NCBI GenBank assembly: GCA_913031595.1 | Contig: CAJWCP010000006.1 | Location: 1-56,250 of the forward strand | Length of the DNA stretch: 56,250 nt | Direction of reading: 5' to 3' | Origin: an uncultured Flavobacteriales bacterium | Lineage (GTDB): Bacteria > Bacteroidota > Bacteroidia > Flavobacteriales > BACL11 | Part shown: piece by piece, positions 8,524 to 17,152 of the stretch | Position numbering within the stretch: the stretch's first letter is position 1 | Layout of the letters: the number at the start of each line of letters is the position of its first letter | Program-made: the position numbers and the translations under genes | The notes under the pieces: model-generated | Databases searched by the model: none | Seen by the model: the letters and a program-made list of their open reading frames with translations, nothing else | What the model was told of the DNA's origin: nothing

Positions 8524-10500
8524 ATGAAATTTAATCGAAAAGATATTACTGATAGTAAGCTATTAGAGCTATATAAGCAGTTATTAACACCAAGATTAGT
8601 AGAAGAGAAAATGCTTATCTTATTAAGGCAGGGTAAGATTTCAAAATGGTTTTCTGGAATTGGACAGGAAGCAATATCTGTTGGGGTTGCATCTGCTTTA
8701 GAAAAAGATGAATATATACTTCCTATGCATAGGAATCTAGGTGTTTTTACTACTAGAGGAGTATCATTATATCGTCTTTTTTTACAATTTCAAGGTAAAG
8801 AAGGGGGGTTTACAAATGGACGTGATCGTTCTTTTCATTTTGGAACTAAAGAGCAACATATTGTAGGTATGATTTCTCATTTAGGTCCTCAGTTAGGTGT
8901 TGCTGATGGTATATCATTGGGTAATAAATTAAAAAATAATAATAACTTGACAGTCGTTTTTTCAGGAGACGGGGGGACTTCCGAAGGAGATTTTCATGAA
9001 GCTTTGAATGTTGCTTCAGTATGGGATTTGCCGGTTATCTTTATTATTGAGAATAACGGTTATGGTTTATCTACTCCTAGTTCTCAGCAATTTAGGTGTG
9101 AAAAGTTTTCAGATAAGGGAGTAGGTTATGGTATGGATGCTTATACTATAGATGGAAATAATATTTTAGAGGTCTATAAGGCGATAAGTGAGCTTAAGAA
9201 AGAGATTTCTAGAAAATCGAAGCCAGTAATATTGGAATGTGTAACTTTTAGAATGAGAGGTCATGAGGAGGCTTCAGGAACCAAGTATATACCTAGCGAA
9301 TTAATGGAAGATTGGGCAAAAAAAGATCCAATAGATAATTATGAGGCATTTTTATTAGATCAGAAGATTATTATCCAAGAAGATATAGAATTAATAAGAA
9401 AAGAAATTAAAGAGGAGATTAATTCTGCTTGGAGCAAAGCAGATAATCAACCGAGAATTACCCCTAATTATGAAAGAGAGGTTAAAGATATATTTAGGCA
9501 AGATTCATTAGAAATTATTAAGCCTTCAGATTCTGTAAAAGAAAAACGTTTTGTTGATGCTATTACTGATGCCTTAAGGCAAAGTATGAAAAAGCATGAC
9601 AATTTGATATTAATGGGACAAGATATTGCTGAATATGGAGGTGTTTTTAAGGTTACAGATGGTTTTCTCAAAGAATTTGGTCCAGAAAGAGTAAGAAACA
9701 CACCTATATGTGAATCTATCATTGTAAGTGCTGGTTTAGGCTTATCAATAAATGGATATAAATCAGTTATTGAAATGCAATTTGCTGATTTTGTGAGTTC
9801 AGGTTTTAATCCAATTATTAATAATTTAGCAAAAACACATTATAGATGGGGAGAAAATGCTGATGTTGTTATTCGAATGCCTACTGGTGCTGGTGTTGGC
9901 GCTGGACCTTTCCATTCTCAATCTAATGAAGCTTGGTTTACACATACTCCAGGATTAAAAGTTGTTTATCCTACTTTTCCTAATGATGCAAAAGGGTTAT
10001 TGATATCGTCAATTAATGATCCTAATCCAGTTATGTTTTTTGAGCATAAGGCTTTATATAGAAGCTTAAGCGGTGAAGTTTCTGATAATTATTTTACTTT
10101 AGAGATAGGGAAAGCAAATCTTCTTAAAGAAGGGGAAGATGTAAGTATTATTACTTATGGTATGGGAGTTCATTGGGCTTTAGAAGTGTTGAATGATAAT
10201 TTAGAGATTTCGGCTGATCTTATTGATTTAAGAACATTAATACCTCTAGATAAGGAAATGATATTTGATTCTGTTATTAAAACTGGAAAAGTGATTATTT
10301 TACATGAAGACTGTATTACTGGAGGATTTGGAGCTGATTTAGCAGCAATAATCGCAGATGAATGTTTTGAATACCTAGATGCACCAGTAAAAAGATCAGC
10401 ATCAATGGATACGCCAATTCCTTTTTCTTATGAATTAGAGAATCAGTTTTTAGCGAAGGATCGTTTTAAAGATCAATTATTAGATTTATTAAGATATTAG
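8524..10500 (+). CDS. 2-oxoacid dehydrogenase E1 component, alpha and beta subunits fused
   Basis: I choose the ATG at 8524 (MKFNRKDITDSKLLELYKQL), which fits the family; the upstream ATG at 8494 adds ten hydrophobic residues (MVLLNQILLL). The alpha half (to about residue 330) has 'LRQGKISKWFSGIGQEAISVG' and the thiamine-diphosphate motif 'FSGDGGTSEGDFHEAL' ending in 'IIENNGYGLSTP'. The beta half starts near 'KEKRFVDAITDALRQSM' and has 'MGQDIAEYGGVFKVT', 'EMQFADF', 'RMPTGAGVGAGPFHSQS' and 'HEDCITGGFGADLAA'. It decarboxylates a pyruvate-type or branched-chain 2-oxoacid and passes the acyl group to E2. No E2/E3 lies here. Fused E1 is common in Bacteroidota; substrate undecided. Confidence 0.93.
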   Translation: MKFNRKDITDSKLLELYKQLLTPRLVEEKMLILLRQGKISKWFSGIGQEAISVGVASALEKDEYILPMHRNLGVFTTRGVSLYRLFLQFQGKEGGFTNGRDRSFHFGTKEQHIVGMISHLGPQLGVADGISLGNKLKNNNNLTVVFSGDGGTSEGDFHEALNVASVWDLPVIFIIENNGYGLSTPSSQQFRCEKFSDKGVGYGMDAYTIDGNNILEVYKAISELKKEISRKSKPVILECVTFRMRGHEEASGTKYIPSELMEDWAKKDPIDNYEAFLLDQKIIIQEDIELIRKEIKEEINSAWSKADNQPRITPNYEREVKDIFRQDSLEIIKPSDSVKEKRFVDAITDALRQSMKKHDNLILMGQDIAEYGGVFKVTDGFLKEFGPERVRNTPICESIIVSAGLGLSINGYKSVIEMQFADFVSSGFNPIINNLAKTHYRWGENADVVIRMPTGAGVGAGPFHSQSNEAWFTHTPGLKVVYPTFPNDAKGLLISSINDPNPVMFFEHKALYRSLSGEVSDNYFTLEIGKANLLKEGEDVSIITYGMGVHWALEVLNDNLEISADLIDLRTLIPLDKEMIFDSVIKTGKVIILHEDCITGGFGADLAAIIADECFEYLDAPVKRSASMDTPIPFSYELENQFLAKDRFKDQLLDLLRY

Positions 10501-10535
10501 CTAGATATTATATTGTTTCTCTTACTCTTATCTAG
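10501..10535 (+). other. Inverted repeat between E1 gene and polysaccharide operon
   Basis: CTAGATA at 10501-10507 and TATCTAG at 10529-10535 are perfect inverted repeats separated by 21 bp, directly after the E1 stop. It may be a weak terminator or an operator. A near-match promoter box GATATTTG (10560-10567) follows and would give a transcript start about 30 bp before the ATG at 10601. Confidence 0.35.
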
Positions 10536-10600
10536 GGATACTATCTGAAATAATTTTACGATATTTGCATCCTTATGAAGATAGCAACGTAAATTATTAT

Positions 10601-11365
10601 ATGAAAAGCAAGGGAACCTTAAATATCTATAAATTATTTTGTTTAGGATTAATATTTTTATTTTCTTCTTGTATTACAAATGAAGATTTAGAATATATTC
10701 GTTTAAATAAAGACAGAGATAACTTTGATCTTATTAAAGATGATTATTATCTTCAAAAAGGAGATTTACTTTCAGTACAGATTAGTACTGTTACAGAGCA
10801 ACAGCATGACTTCTTTAATAAGGAACAAACTTCTAATTCACAATTAATGATACAGAATCCATATTTATATGGTTATTTGATAAAAGATGATGGTTTCTTA
10901 GATTTACCTTCATTTGGGAGAGTACAAGCTGAGGGTTTTACTTTAAGAGAGCTTGAGAACATAATAAAACAGATTGCTCTTTCTTATTTTGAACAGCCTG
11001 TAGTAAAATTAAATATTATTAATTTTGAGATTAGTGTTCTTGGAGAAGTAAATAATCCGGGTACATATAAAATAGTAAATCCTGATGTTAATATACTATA
11101 TGCATTAAGTTTAGCAAGTGATATAACACAATTTGGAGATAGAAAAAGAATTAAGATAATACGACAAGAGAATGAAATAAATAAGGTGTTTTTCGTAGAT
11201 TTAACAAATCAGAATATACTCAATAATCCTGATTTTATGCTTCAGCCAAATGATATTATTTATGTTTCTCCTTTAGAGAAGAAGTTTTATACGATTAATA
11301 ATATTTCTAATGCAGTGTCATTATTATTGTCTACAGTGACAATATTTCTTTTACTTAATCAATAA
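10601..11365 (+). CDS. Polysaccharide export outer-membrane lipoprotein (Wza/BexD type)
   Basis: The ORF track starts at a TTG (10565), but the ATG at 10601 gives a clean lipoprotein signal, MKSKGTLNIYKLFCLGLIFLFSSC, with acylated Cys24; the upstream segment also overlaps the likely promoter. The mature part has the Poly_export domain (YYLQKGDLLSVQIST...GFLDLPSFGRVQAEGFTLRELE) and a SLBB domain (FEISVLGEVNNPGTYKIV), and ends in a hydrophobic helix (AVSLLLSTVTIFLLLNQ). Wza-type proteins form the outer-membrane exit pore for capsule or exopolysaccharide and work with the Wzc-like kinase encoded 3 bp downstream. First gene of the large glycan operon. Confidence 0.92.
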   Translation: MKSKGTLNIYKLFCLGLIFLFSSCITNEDLEYIRLNKDRDNFDLIKDDYYLQKGDLLSVQISTVTEQQHDFFNKEQTSNSQLMIQNPYLYGYLIKDDGFLDLPSFGRVQAEGFTLRELENIIKQIALSYFEQPVVKLNIINFEISVLGEVNNPGTYKIVNPDVNILYALSLASDITQFGDRKRIKIIRQENEINKVFFVDLTNQNILNNPDFMLQPNDIIYVSPLEKKFYTINNISNAVSLLLSTVTIFLLLNQ

Positions 11366-11368
11366 TTT

Positions 11369-13741
11369 ATGAGTATGAAGAATCAGTTTGAAGATATTAT
11401 AGATTTTCAACAATTTCTTTTAAAGATAGCGAGAAATTGGTTTTTAGTTATTGTAAGTTTATTACTTGCTTTGATTGTTGCATTTGCTATTAATAGATAT
11501 TCTCATGAGAAATATTATTCTGAAACTTCCATTTTAATTAAAGAGAATAATAGCACACTTACACCATCTGACCTTTTATATGAAAACTCAGTAAATTCTA
11601 AAAAGAAGAGTTTAGAAAATAAGGCACTCATATTGCGTTCCTACCCTCTATTATATAAAACAGTTAAGGATTTAAATTTTAACATAGGTTATTATATAGT
11701 TGGGAATATTATGGTGACAGAGACTTATATATCACCTGTTATATTAGAGTCTAATGACACTGAATATTTAACAGGTAAATCTATATTAATCAATATAATT
11801 AATGCTTCTTCTTATTCATTAATGTTTGAGGGAGAAGAGAATAGTAGGGAGTATAAATTTGGGGAGGTTTATTCTTTAAAAGACAGTGAAATAAAAATCT
11901 CTATTAATGCTAAGTACCCCTTTATAATATCAGATGGTAAGATTGCATTTGACAAGATTCCTGAGACAATTATTAGGTTTAAGAGTTTAAAATCACTTGC
12001 TCTTTCTTATCAGAATAAATTAAGAATTCAACAAAAAGATAGAGAATCTACGGTAATTAATATTTCTATTTTAGAAGAAGATCAATTAAAAGGTGTTGTT
12101 TTTCTAAATAAATTAACAGAAAATTATATTAATTATGAGATTGAAGAAAAAAATATTGCTGCAAATAATACTGTTAGTTTTATAAATGATCAGCTTATTA
12201 AAATGAGTGATTCTCTTGCGTTACTTGAAGCACAGATAGAGCAATATAAAAATAATAATCAAATTACTGATTTAAGTTTAAAAGCACAAAGTATCTATAC
12301 GAATATTGTAACCCTTGAAACAGAATTAGCAAAAAATAAGGGTATGCACAATTATTATAATTACTTAGATAAATATATAGATAAAGGTAATGATATTGAG
12401 GGGATTTCTGTTCCAACTGCATTTGGTGTAAATGATGAATCTTTAAATACTATTATTAAACAATTATTAGATATACATATTAAAAAGAATATATTAGAAG
12501 ATGGTGGACAAGTTAATAATCCTGCCATTGCAAAGTATGATAGACAAAGTAAACAGTTACTATTAAACTTAAAGGAAGTGATTAAGACTAGTAAAGAAGC
12601 TAATAATTTGATAATTAATGACCTTAGAAGAAGAATTCGTAATATGGAATTATCTTTGAATGATATTCCACAAGTTGAAAGAGAATTATTGAGTATAGAA
12701 CGATTACAGTCTATTAGTGAGAATATCTATATATTTTTATTAAAAAAGAGGGCAGAAGCGAAAATCACATCTTCTTCTAATGTTGCAGATAGTAAAGTAT
12801 TAGAGCCTGCTATTTATAATGTGAAAAATCCAGTGTTACCAGATAAAAGAAAGAATTACTTTCTTGCATTTCTAATCGGTTTATTAGCACCTATTTTGTT
12901 TTTATTTATTAAAGAGTTGCTTAATGACACTATTGTTACAAAAGTTGATCTTGAACGCATTACTAGTATTCCTGTATTAGGGGTTATTGCTAGAAATTAT
13001 AGTGGTAATATGTTATTGTCAGATCAGAATCCAAAATCAATAATTTTTGAGGGCTTTAGAGCTTTAAGGTCTAATCTGTCTTTTTTAAAAGAATCTACTT
13101 CTGAAAACAAAGTATATCTTGTTACATCATCAGTTAGTGGTGAAGGAAAAACATATATAGCAGAGAATTTAGGTATAGTATTTGCTAAAACAGGAAAGAA
13201 GACTATTATTGTTGGTGCTGATTTAAGAAGACCAAAGATTTATTCTGACTTTAATTTAAATAATAAAAAAGGGATTTCTAATTATGTTCTTCATAACTTA
13301 GATTTAGATCAAGTGATATTAGATTCTAGCATTCCCAATTTAGATATATTGGTTTCAGGGCCACTTCCTGATAATCCAGCAGATATATTATTGACAGATC
13401 AATTTAAAAACCTTATAGAAATATTAAAGAAAGAGTATGATATTGTTATTATAGATACTCCACCTTTAGGCCTTGTTGCAGATTCCCTTACTTTAATGGA
13501 TTATTCGGATATTAATCTTTATGTTGTAAGACAACATTATACAAAGAAAGGTCTTTTATCTTACATTGAAGAAATGAATAAGAATAAAAGAGTAAATGAT
13601 TTACATATTGTATTAAATGATGTGCAAGAAGGTTCTGGAGCATATGGCTATGGTTATGGCTATGGTTATGGCTATGGTTATGGCTATGGTTATGGCTATA
13701 GTACTGATACCGATGTACAATATTTTAATGAAATAGATTAG
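11369..13741 (+). CDS. Wzc/GumC-like chain-length regulator with tyrosine autokinase domain
   Basis: 790 residues. An N-terminal Wzz domain has membrane span 1 (NWFLVIVSLLLALIVAFAI) and a long coiled-coil periplasmic part with 'DIPQVERELLSIERLQSISENIYIFLLKKRAEA', then span 2 (YFLAFLIGLLAPILFLFI). The C-terminal BY-kinase has Walker A 'VSGEGKTYIAENL' near 590, A' 'VGADLRRPKI' and Walker B 'IVIIDTPPLG' near 691. In A' the first Asp usually seen is Gly here. The tail is a run of Gly-Tyr pairs (about 758-778) followed by STDTDVQYFNEID: the tyrosine cluster that is normally autophosphorylated. It controls polymer length and export with the Wza-like protein. Confidence 0.93.
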   Translation: MSMKNQFEDIIDFQQFLLKIARNWFLVIVSLLLALIVAFAINRYSHEKYYSETSILIKENNSTLTPSDLLYENSVNSKKKSLENKALILRSYPLLYKTVKDLNFNIGYYIVGNIMVTETYISPVILESNDTEYLTGKSILINIINASSYSLMFEGEENSREYKFGEVYSLKDSEIKISINAKYPFIISDGKIAFDKIPETIIRFKSLKSLALSYQNKLRIQQKDRESTVINISILEEDQLKGVVFLNKLTENYINYEIEEKNIAANNTVSFINDQLIKMSDSLALLEAQIEQYKNNNQITDLSLKAQSIYTNIVTLETELAKNKGMHNYYNYLDKYIDKGNDIEGISVPTAFGVNDESLNTIIKQLLDIHIKKNILEDGGQVNNPAIAKYDRQSKQLLLNLKEVIKTSKEANNLIINDLRRRIRNMELSLNDIPQVERELLSIERLQSISENIYIFLLKKRAEAKITSSSNVADSKVLEPAIYNVKNPVLPDKRKNYFLAFLIGLLAPILFLFIKELLNDTIVTKVDLERITSIPVLGVIARNYSGNMLLSDQNPKSIIFEGFRALRSNLSFLKESTSENKVYLVTSSVSGEGKTYIAENLGIVFAKTGKKTIIVGADLRRPKIYSDFNLNNKKGISNYVLHNLDLDQVILDSSIPNLDILVSGPLPDNPADILLTDQFKNLIEILKKEYDIVIIDTPPLGLVADSLTLMDYSDINLYVVRQHYTKKGLLSYIEEMNKNKRVNDLHIVLNDVQEGSGAYGYGYGYGYGYGYGYGYGYSTDTDVQYFNEID
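13646..13699 (+). repeat. 12-bp tandem repeat coding the Gly-Tyr tail
   Basis: Unit GGCTATGGTTAT, four and a half copies, all identical by eye. It codes GYGY per unit inside the tyrosine cluster of the Wzc-like kinase. Gain or loss of a unit keeps the frame and changes the number of phosphorylatable tyrosines by two. Confidence 0.95.
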
Positions 13742-13746
13742 CAATC

Positions 13747-14619
13747 ATGTTAGAAGAGTATGTTCAGCCAAATGTTATAGCAGAAATAGGGTGTAATCAT
13801 AAAGGTGATATGGTTATAGCAAAGCAATTACTTGATGTTGCTGCAGAATCTGGCGTTCAGATTGTTAAGTTTCAGAAAAGAACGAATAGAGAGCTTTTAA
13901 CAAAAGAACAATATAATGCTCCTCATCCTAATCCTATTCATGCATATGGTATAACTTATGGAGAGCATAGGGAGTTTTTAGAGTTTGATTTAGATCAACA
14001 TAAAGAATTAAAATTATATGCAGAAGATCTTGGAATGATTTATTCTAGTTCTGTTTGGGACGTTACTGCAGCTAAGGAGATTATTTCGTTAAAACCAGAC
14101 TTTATTAAAGTTCCTTCAGCATGTAATAATCATTTTAAGATGTTACAAGTATTAAGAGATGAATATAATGGACAAGTTCATATATCATTTGGCATGACAA
14201 AAAGAGAGGAAGAAGAGGAAATAGTTTGTTTTTTTGAAAAAAATAATCAGTCTAACAGATTAGTGCTTTATGCTTGTACTTCAGGTTATCCTGTTCCTTT
14301 TAATGATGTATGCATGCTTGAGATATCTAGGCTAAGGAAGAGTTTCTTAGATAGAGTTGCTGCAATTGGATTTTCGGGTCATCATTTAGGTATAGCTATT
14401 GATATTGCAGCCTATACTTTAGGAGCAAATTGGATAGAAAGACATTTTACATTAGATAGGACTTGGAAAGGCACTGATCATTCTGCTTCATTGGAACCTG
14501 CTGGTCTCAGAAAGTTGGCACGTGATCTGAAGGCAACATATAAGTCATTAAGATTTAAAGAATCAGAAATATTAAATATTGAGAAAGAGCAAAGAGATAA
14601 ACTAAAATATAGAAAATAA
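13747..14619 (+). CDS. neuB: N-acetylneuraminate synthase-family protein without SAF domain
   Basis: 290 residues against about 340-350 for ordinary NeuB. The TIM-barrel part is complete: 'VIAEIGCNHKGDMVIAKQLLDVA', 'VQIVKFQKRT', 'YSSSVWDVTAA', 'FIKVPSACNNHFKML', 'LYACTSGYPVPFNDVCML', 'IGFSGHHLGIAIDIAAYTLGANWIERHFTLDRTWKGTDHSASLEP'. The sequence ends just after the barrel, so the C-terminal antifreeze-like SAF domain is absent. It should condense phosphoenolpyruvate with a hexose or its 6-phosphate to a nine-carbon acid. The next gene activates the product, and the stop and start overlap (TAATG). Confidence 0.88.
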   Translation: MLEEYVQPNVIAEIGCNHKGDMVIAKQLLDVAAESGVQIVKFQKRTNRELLTKEQYNAPHPNPIHAYGITYGEHREFLEFDLDQHKELKLYAEDLGMIYSSSVWDVTAAKEIISLKPDFIKVPSACNNHFKMLQVLRDEYNGQVHISFGMTKREEEEEIVCFFEKNNQSNRLVLYACTSGYPVPFNDVCMLEISRLRKSFLDRVAAIGFSGHHLGIAIDIAAYTLGANWIERHFTLDRTWKGTDHSASLEPAGLRKLARDLKATYKSLRFKESEILNIEKEQRDKLKYRK

Positions 14620-15761
14620 TGAGTGTATTTGCTTTTGTTCCTGCTAGAATTGGTAGTAAATCTATACCTGAAAAAAATATTAAATTATTTTGTGGTAGAC
14701 CTCTTATTTTTTGGAATTTAAAAGAATTACAAGATTCTAATGTAGATAGAATCGTTGTTGCTACTGATTCTTCTAAGATAAAAGAGATAGTAAGTTCTTT
14801 TAATTTCTCTAAAGTAGAAATATATGATAGAAACTCTGATAATGCACAAGATAATTCTTCTACTGAATCTGTAATGTTAGAATATATTAATGCCTCTAAG
14901 ATAAATGATAATGATACTTTTATGCTGGTTCAAGTAACCTCTCCATTTACAGAGAAGGTTCATTTTAATGAAGCATTAGAGCTTTCTAAAAAGTATGATT
15001 CTGTATTAAGTTGTACTGTCGGCAAGCAATTTCTTTGGAAAGAAGAGGGAGTCGCGTTAAATTATGATATAAATAATAGACCAAGAAGACAGGATTATCA
15101 AGGTCATTTAATTGAAAATGGAGCATTTTATATTAGTTCTGTATTAAATATAAAAGTTAATAGTAACAGAATATCAGGTAAAATAGGTATTTATCATATG
15201 CCAGACTATAGTAGTGTAGAGCTTGATGAACCTTTAGATTGGCTAGTCGCAGAATTTTTAATGAAGAAATATGTCCTAAAAAATAAGACTTATAATTTTT
15301 CTAAGATTAAGTTGTTTTTATCAGATGTTGATGGAGTATTAACTGATGCTGGAATGTATTATACTGAGAGTGGAGATGAGTTTAAGAAATTTTGTACTTA
15401 TGATGGTATGGCTTTTCAAATTCTACAAAAGACGGGTGTTAAGGTAGGTATTATAACATCAGAAGACATGAAATTAAATAGAAGAAGAGCTGCTAAACTT
15501 GGTTTAGATTTTGATTTTCATGGTGTGAAGGATAAACTATTTACGATAAAGGATTTATGTGAGAAAGAGAAAATTTCTTTAAATGAGATTGCTTATATTG
15601 GTGATGATATAAATTGTTTTGAACTTTTATCTAATGTTGGATTTCCTGCTTGTCCAAGTAATGCAATACAAAAGATTAAAGATATTCCTAATATTATTAA
15701 TTTAAACGCTAGAGGAGGGGAAGGAGTTGTTCGAGAGTTTATTGAGAAAATATTATCTTAA
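14619..15761 (+). CDS. neuA: CMP-nonulosonate synthetase fused to KdsC-like HAD phosphatase
   Basis: 380 residues. Residues 1 to about 225 are an acylneuraminate cytidylyltransferase: 'FVPARIGSKSIPEKNIKLFCGRPLIFW', 'VATDSSKI', 'MLVQVTSPFTEKVHF', 'ENGAFYIS'. Residues about 228-380 are a HAD C0-type phosphatase like KdsC: 'FLSDVDGVLTDAGMYY' (nucleophile Asp), 'GMAFQILQKTGVKVGIITSE', 'GVKDKLFTIKDLC', 'IAYIGDDINCFELLSNVGFPACPSNA', 'GGEGVVREFIEKIL'. Together with NeuB this suggests synthesis of a nonulosonate phosphate, dephosphorylation and CMP activation in one fused protein, as the HAD tail of animal CMP-sialate synthetases resembles. The exact sugar is unknown. Confidence 0.9.
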   Translation: MSVFAFVPARIGSKSIPEKNIKLFCGRPLIFWNLKELQDSNVDRIVVATDSSKIKEIVSSFNFSKVEIYDRNSDNAQDNSSTESVMLEYINASKINDNDTFMLVQVTSPFTEKVHFNEALELSKKYDSVLSCTVGKQFLWKEEGVALNYDINNRPRRQDYQGHLIENGAFYISSVLNIKVNSNRISGKIGIYHMPDYSSVELDEPLDWLVAEFLMKKYVLKNKTYNFSKIKLFLSDVDGVLTDAGMYYTESGDEFKKFCTYDGMAFQILQKTGVKVGIITSEDMKLNRRRAAKLGLDFDFHGVKDKLFTIKDLCEKEKISLNEIAYIGDDINCFELLSNVGFPACPSNAIQKIKDIPNIINLNARGGEGVVREFIEKILS

Positions 15762-17152
15762 TGTATTTTAATTCTCATGATTTGTTAGAATTAGAGGATT
15801 ATCTTAAGCTACATAATATTCCAAAAGATAAGGTTTGTTTAGTGGGTAGTACAACTTTGTCTTTAATAGGAGTTCGAAAACATAACGATATTGATTTTGT
15901 ATTACATTCTAGTTGTCAGTATTGTAAACTGTCAGATCATATGTTTATTGAGAGAGTAAAGTCTCCTTGGTCTACTTTATTTTCAGATGATCAGTTAATA
16001 GAGAATGCTGATTTACATATTTTGTATAATGGAATTAAATTTGTTATTCCTGAGTTAGTTTTTCATAAAAAAGTTTGGCATAATAGATTAAAAGATCAGT
16101 TTGATATTGCTGAATTACAAGAATATGCAAATATGCATAAAAGTTGGAATTGGGAGTTATTACAAGGCTCTTTACCAGCATCTTCTTTTTTGCAAGATTT
16201 TCTAAAGAATTTTTGTAATAAATTAAATGTTTGGAAGAAGAAGATTAAGGTATTGCTTAGGAGAGGTGATTTATATAAATATGAACAATTAGTTCCAACA
16301 TCACATTTATTAGCAAGACAGTTCTTAAATGAATCATTTAATCGTTATGATTTAATTGTGCGTTATATGGCTATTTCATCATTTTTAAATAAAGATGATT
16401 TTGGAATTGTTTTATATAAGAAGATGCAAGATAAAAGAGCAGCATCTCGATATCAAAACCCTTGGCGTGTTTTTTGTGACTTAATTATGAATATAAAAGA
16501 TAATGGTTATGATATGAGTAAGCCTATTTTAGTTAATAATGACTTACATCTTATTGATGGTGCACATAGGTTAGCTACAGCATTATACTTTCAACAACCA
16601 TTTATTCCTATTAGTATTAATAAAAAGCTTTCTCCTTCTTTTTTTGGTATAGATTGGTTTTCTAATAATTCGTTTAATAATGCTGAATTAGATGTTATTG
16701 AAGAGTGTAAAAGAAAGGTTTTTTTGAAGAATTATTTGTATTTTGAAGTTGTATTATGGCCACCTGTTATAGATTATTTTGATGATATTGAGAAATTTAT
16801 AGCAAAAAAGTTTCATATTTTTTCTTCATTAGACTATAATAATATTATAGATTTTCATAAATATATTCGAGATCTATATCAAATAGATGATATTCGTGAT
16901 TGGAAGGTTAATCTTAAAATAGAAGCAATGGATATTTTTCCTAAACGTATTCGTATTATTAAGATAGAGATACCTAACCCTAGGTTCAGATACAAGGATA
17001 ATGGTAAGATTATTTCGATGGTAGTTGAGGAGTTGAAAAAAGATATAAGATCAAAGTATAAATCTAAAGTGAATAATTATTTTCATGATATTATAATTCA
17101 TATAGGAGATAATTATTATCATTCTCAGCAAAGCAAAAAAATACTTATATAG
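15761..17152 (+). CDS. Unknown protein: nucleotidyltransferase-like N-terminus, ParB-like motif in the middle
   Basis: 463 residues. The N-terminal part has the pattern of the nucleotidyltransferase superfamily, 'LVGSTTLSLIGVRKHNDIDFVL': a G-S helix followed by D-x-D. Around residue 265-280 there is 'PILVNNDLHLIDGAHRLATALY', which matches the ParB/sulfiredoxin-type DGxHR loop also used by ParB-like free-serine kinases. The last 160 residues are rich in aromatic and charged residues with 'IIIHIGDNYYHS' near the end and are not recognised. It sits between neuA and glycosyltransferases in a gapless operon, so a role in adding a phosphate- or nucleotide-linked group to the glycan is possible but unproven. 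Confidence 0.6.
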   Translation: MYFNSHDLLELEDYLKLHNIPKDKVCLVGSTTLSLIGVRKHNDIDFVLHSSCQYCKLSDHMFIERVKSPWSTLFSDDQLIENADLHILYNGIKFVIPELVFHKKVWHNRLKDQFDIAELQEYANMHKSWNWELLQGSLPASSFLQDFLKNFCNKLNVWKKKIKVLLRRGDLYKYEQLVPTSHLLARQFLNESFNRYDLIVRYMAISSFLNKDDFGIVLYKKMQDKRAASRYQNPWRVFCDLIMNIKDNGYDMSKPILVNNDLHLIDGAHRLATALYFQQPFIPISINKKLSPSFFGIDWFSNNSFNNAELDVIEECKRKVFLKNYLYFEVVLWPPVIDYFDDIEKFIAKKFHIFSSLDYNNIIDFHKYIRDLYQIDDIRDWKVNLKIEAMDIFPKRIRIIKIEIPNPRFRYKDNGKIISMVVEELKKDIRSKYKSKVNNYFHDIIIHIGDNYYHSQQSKKILI

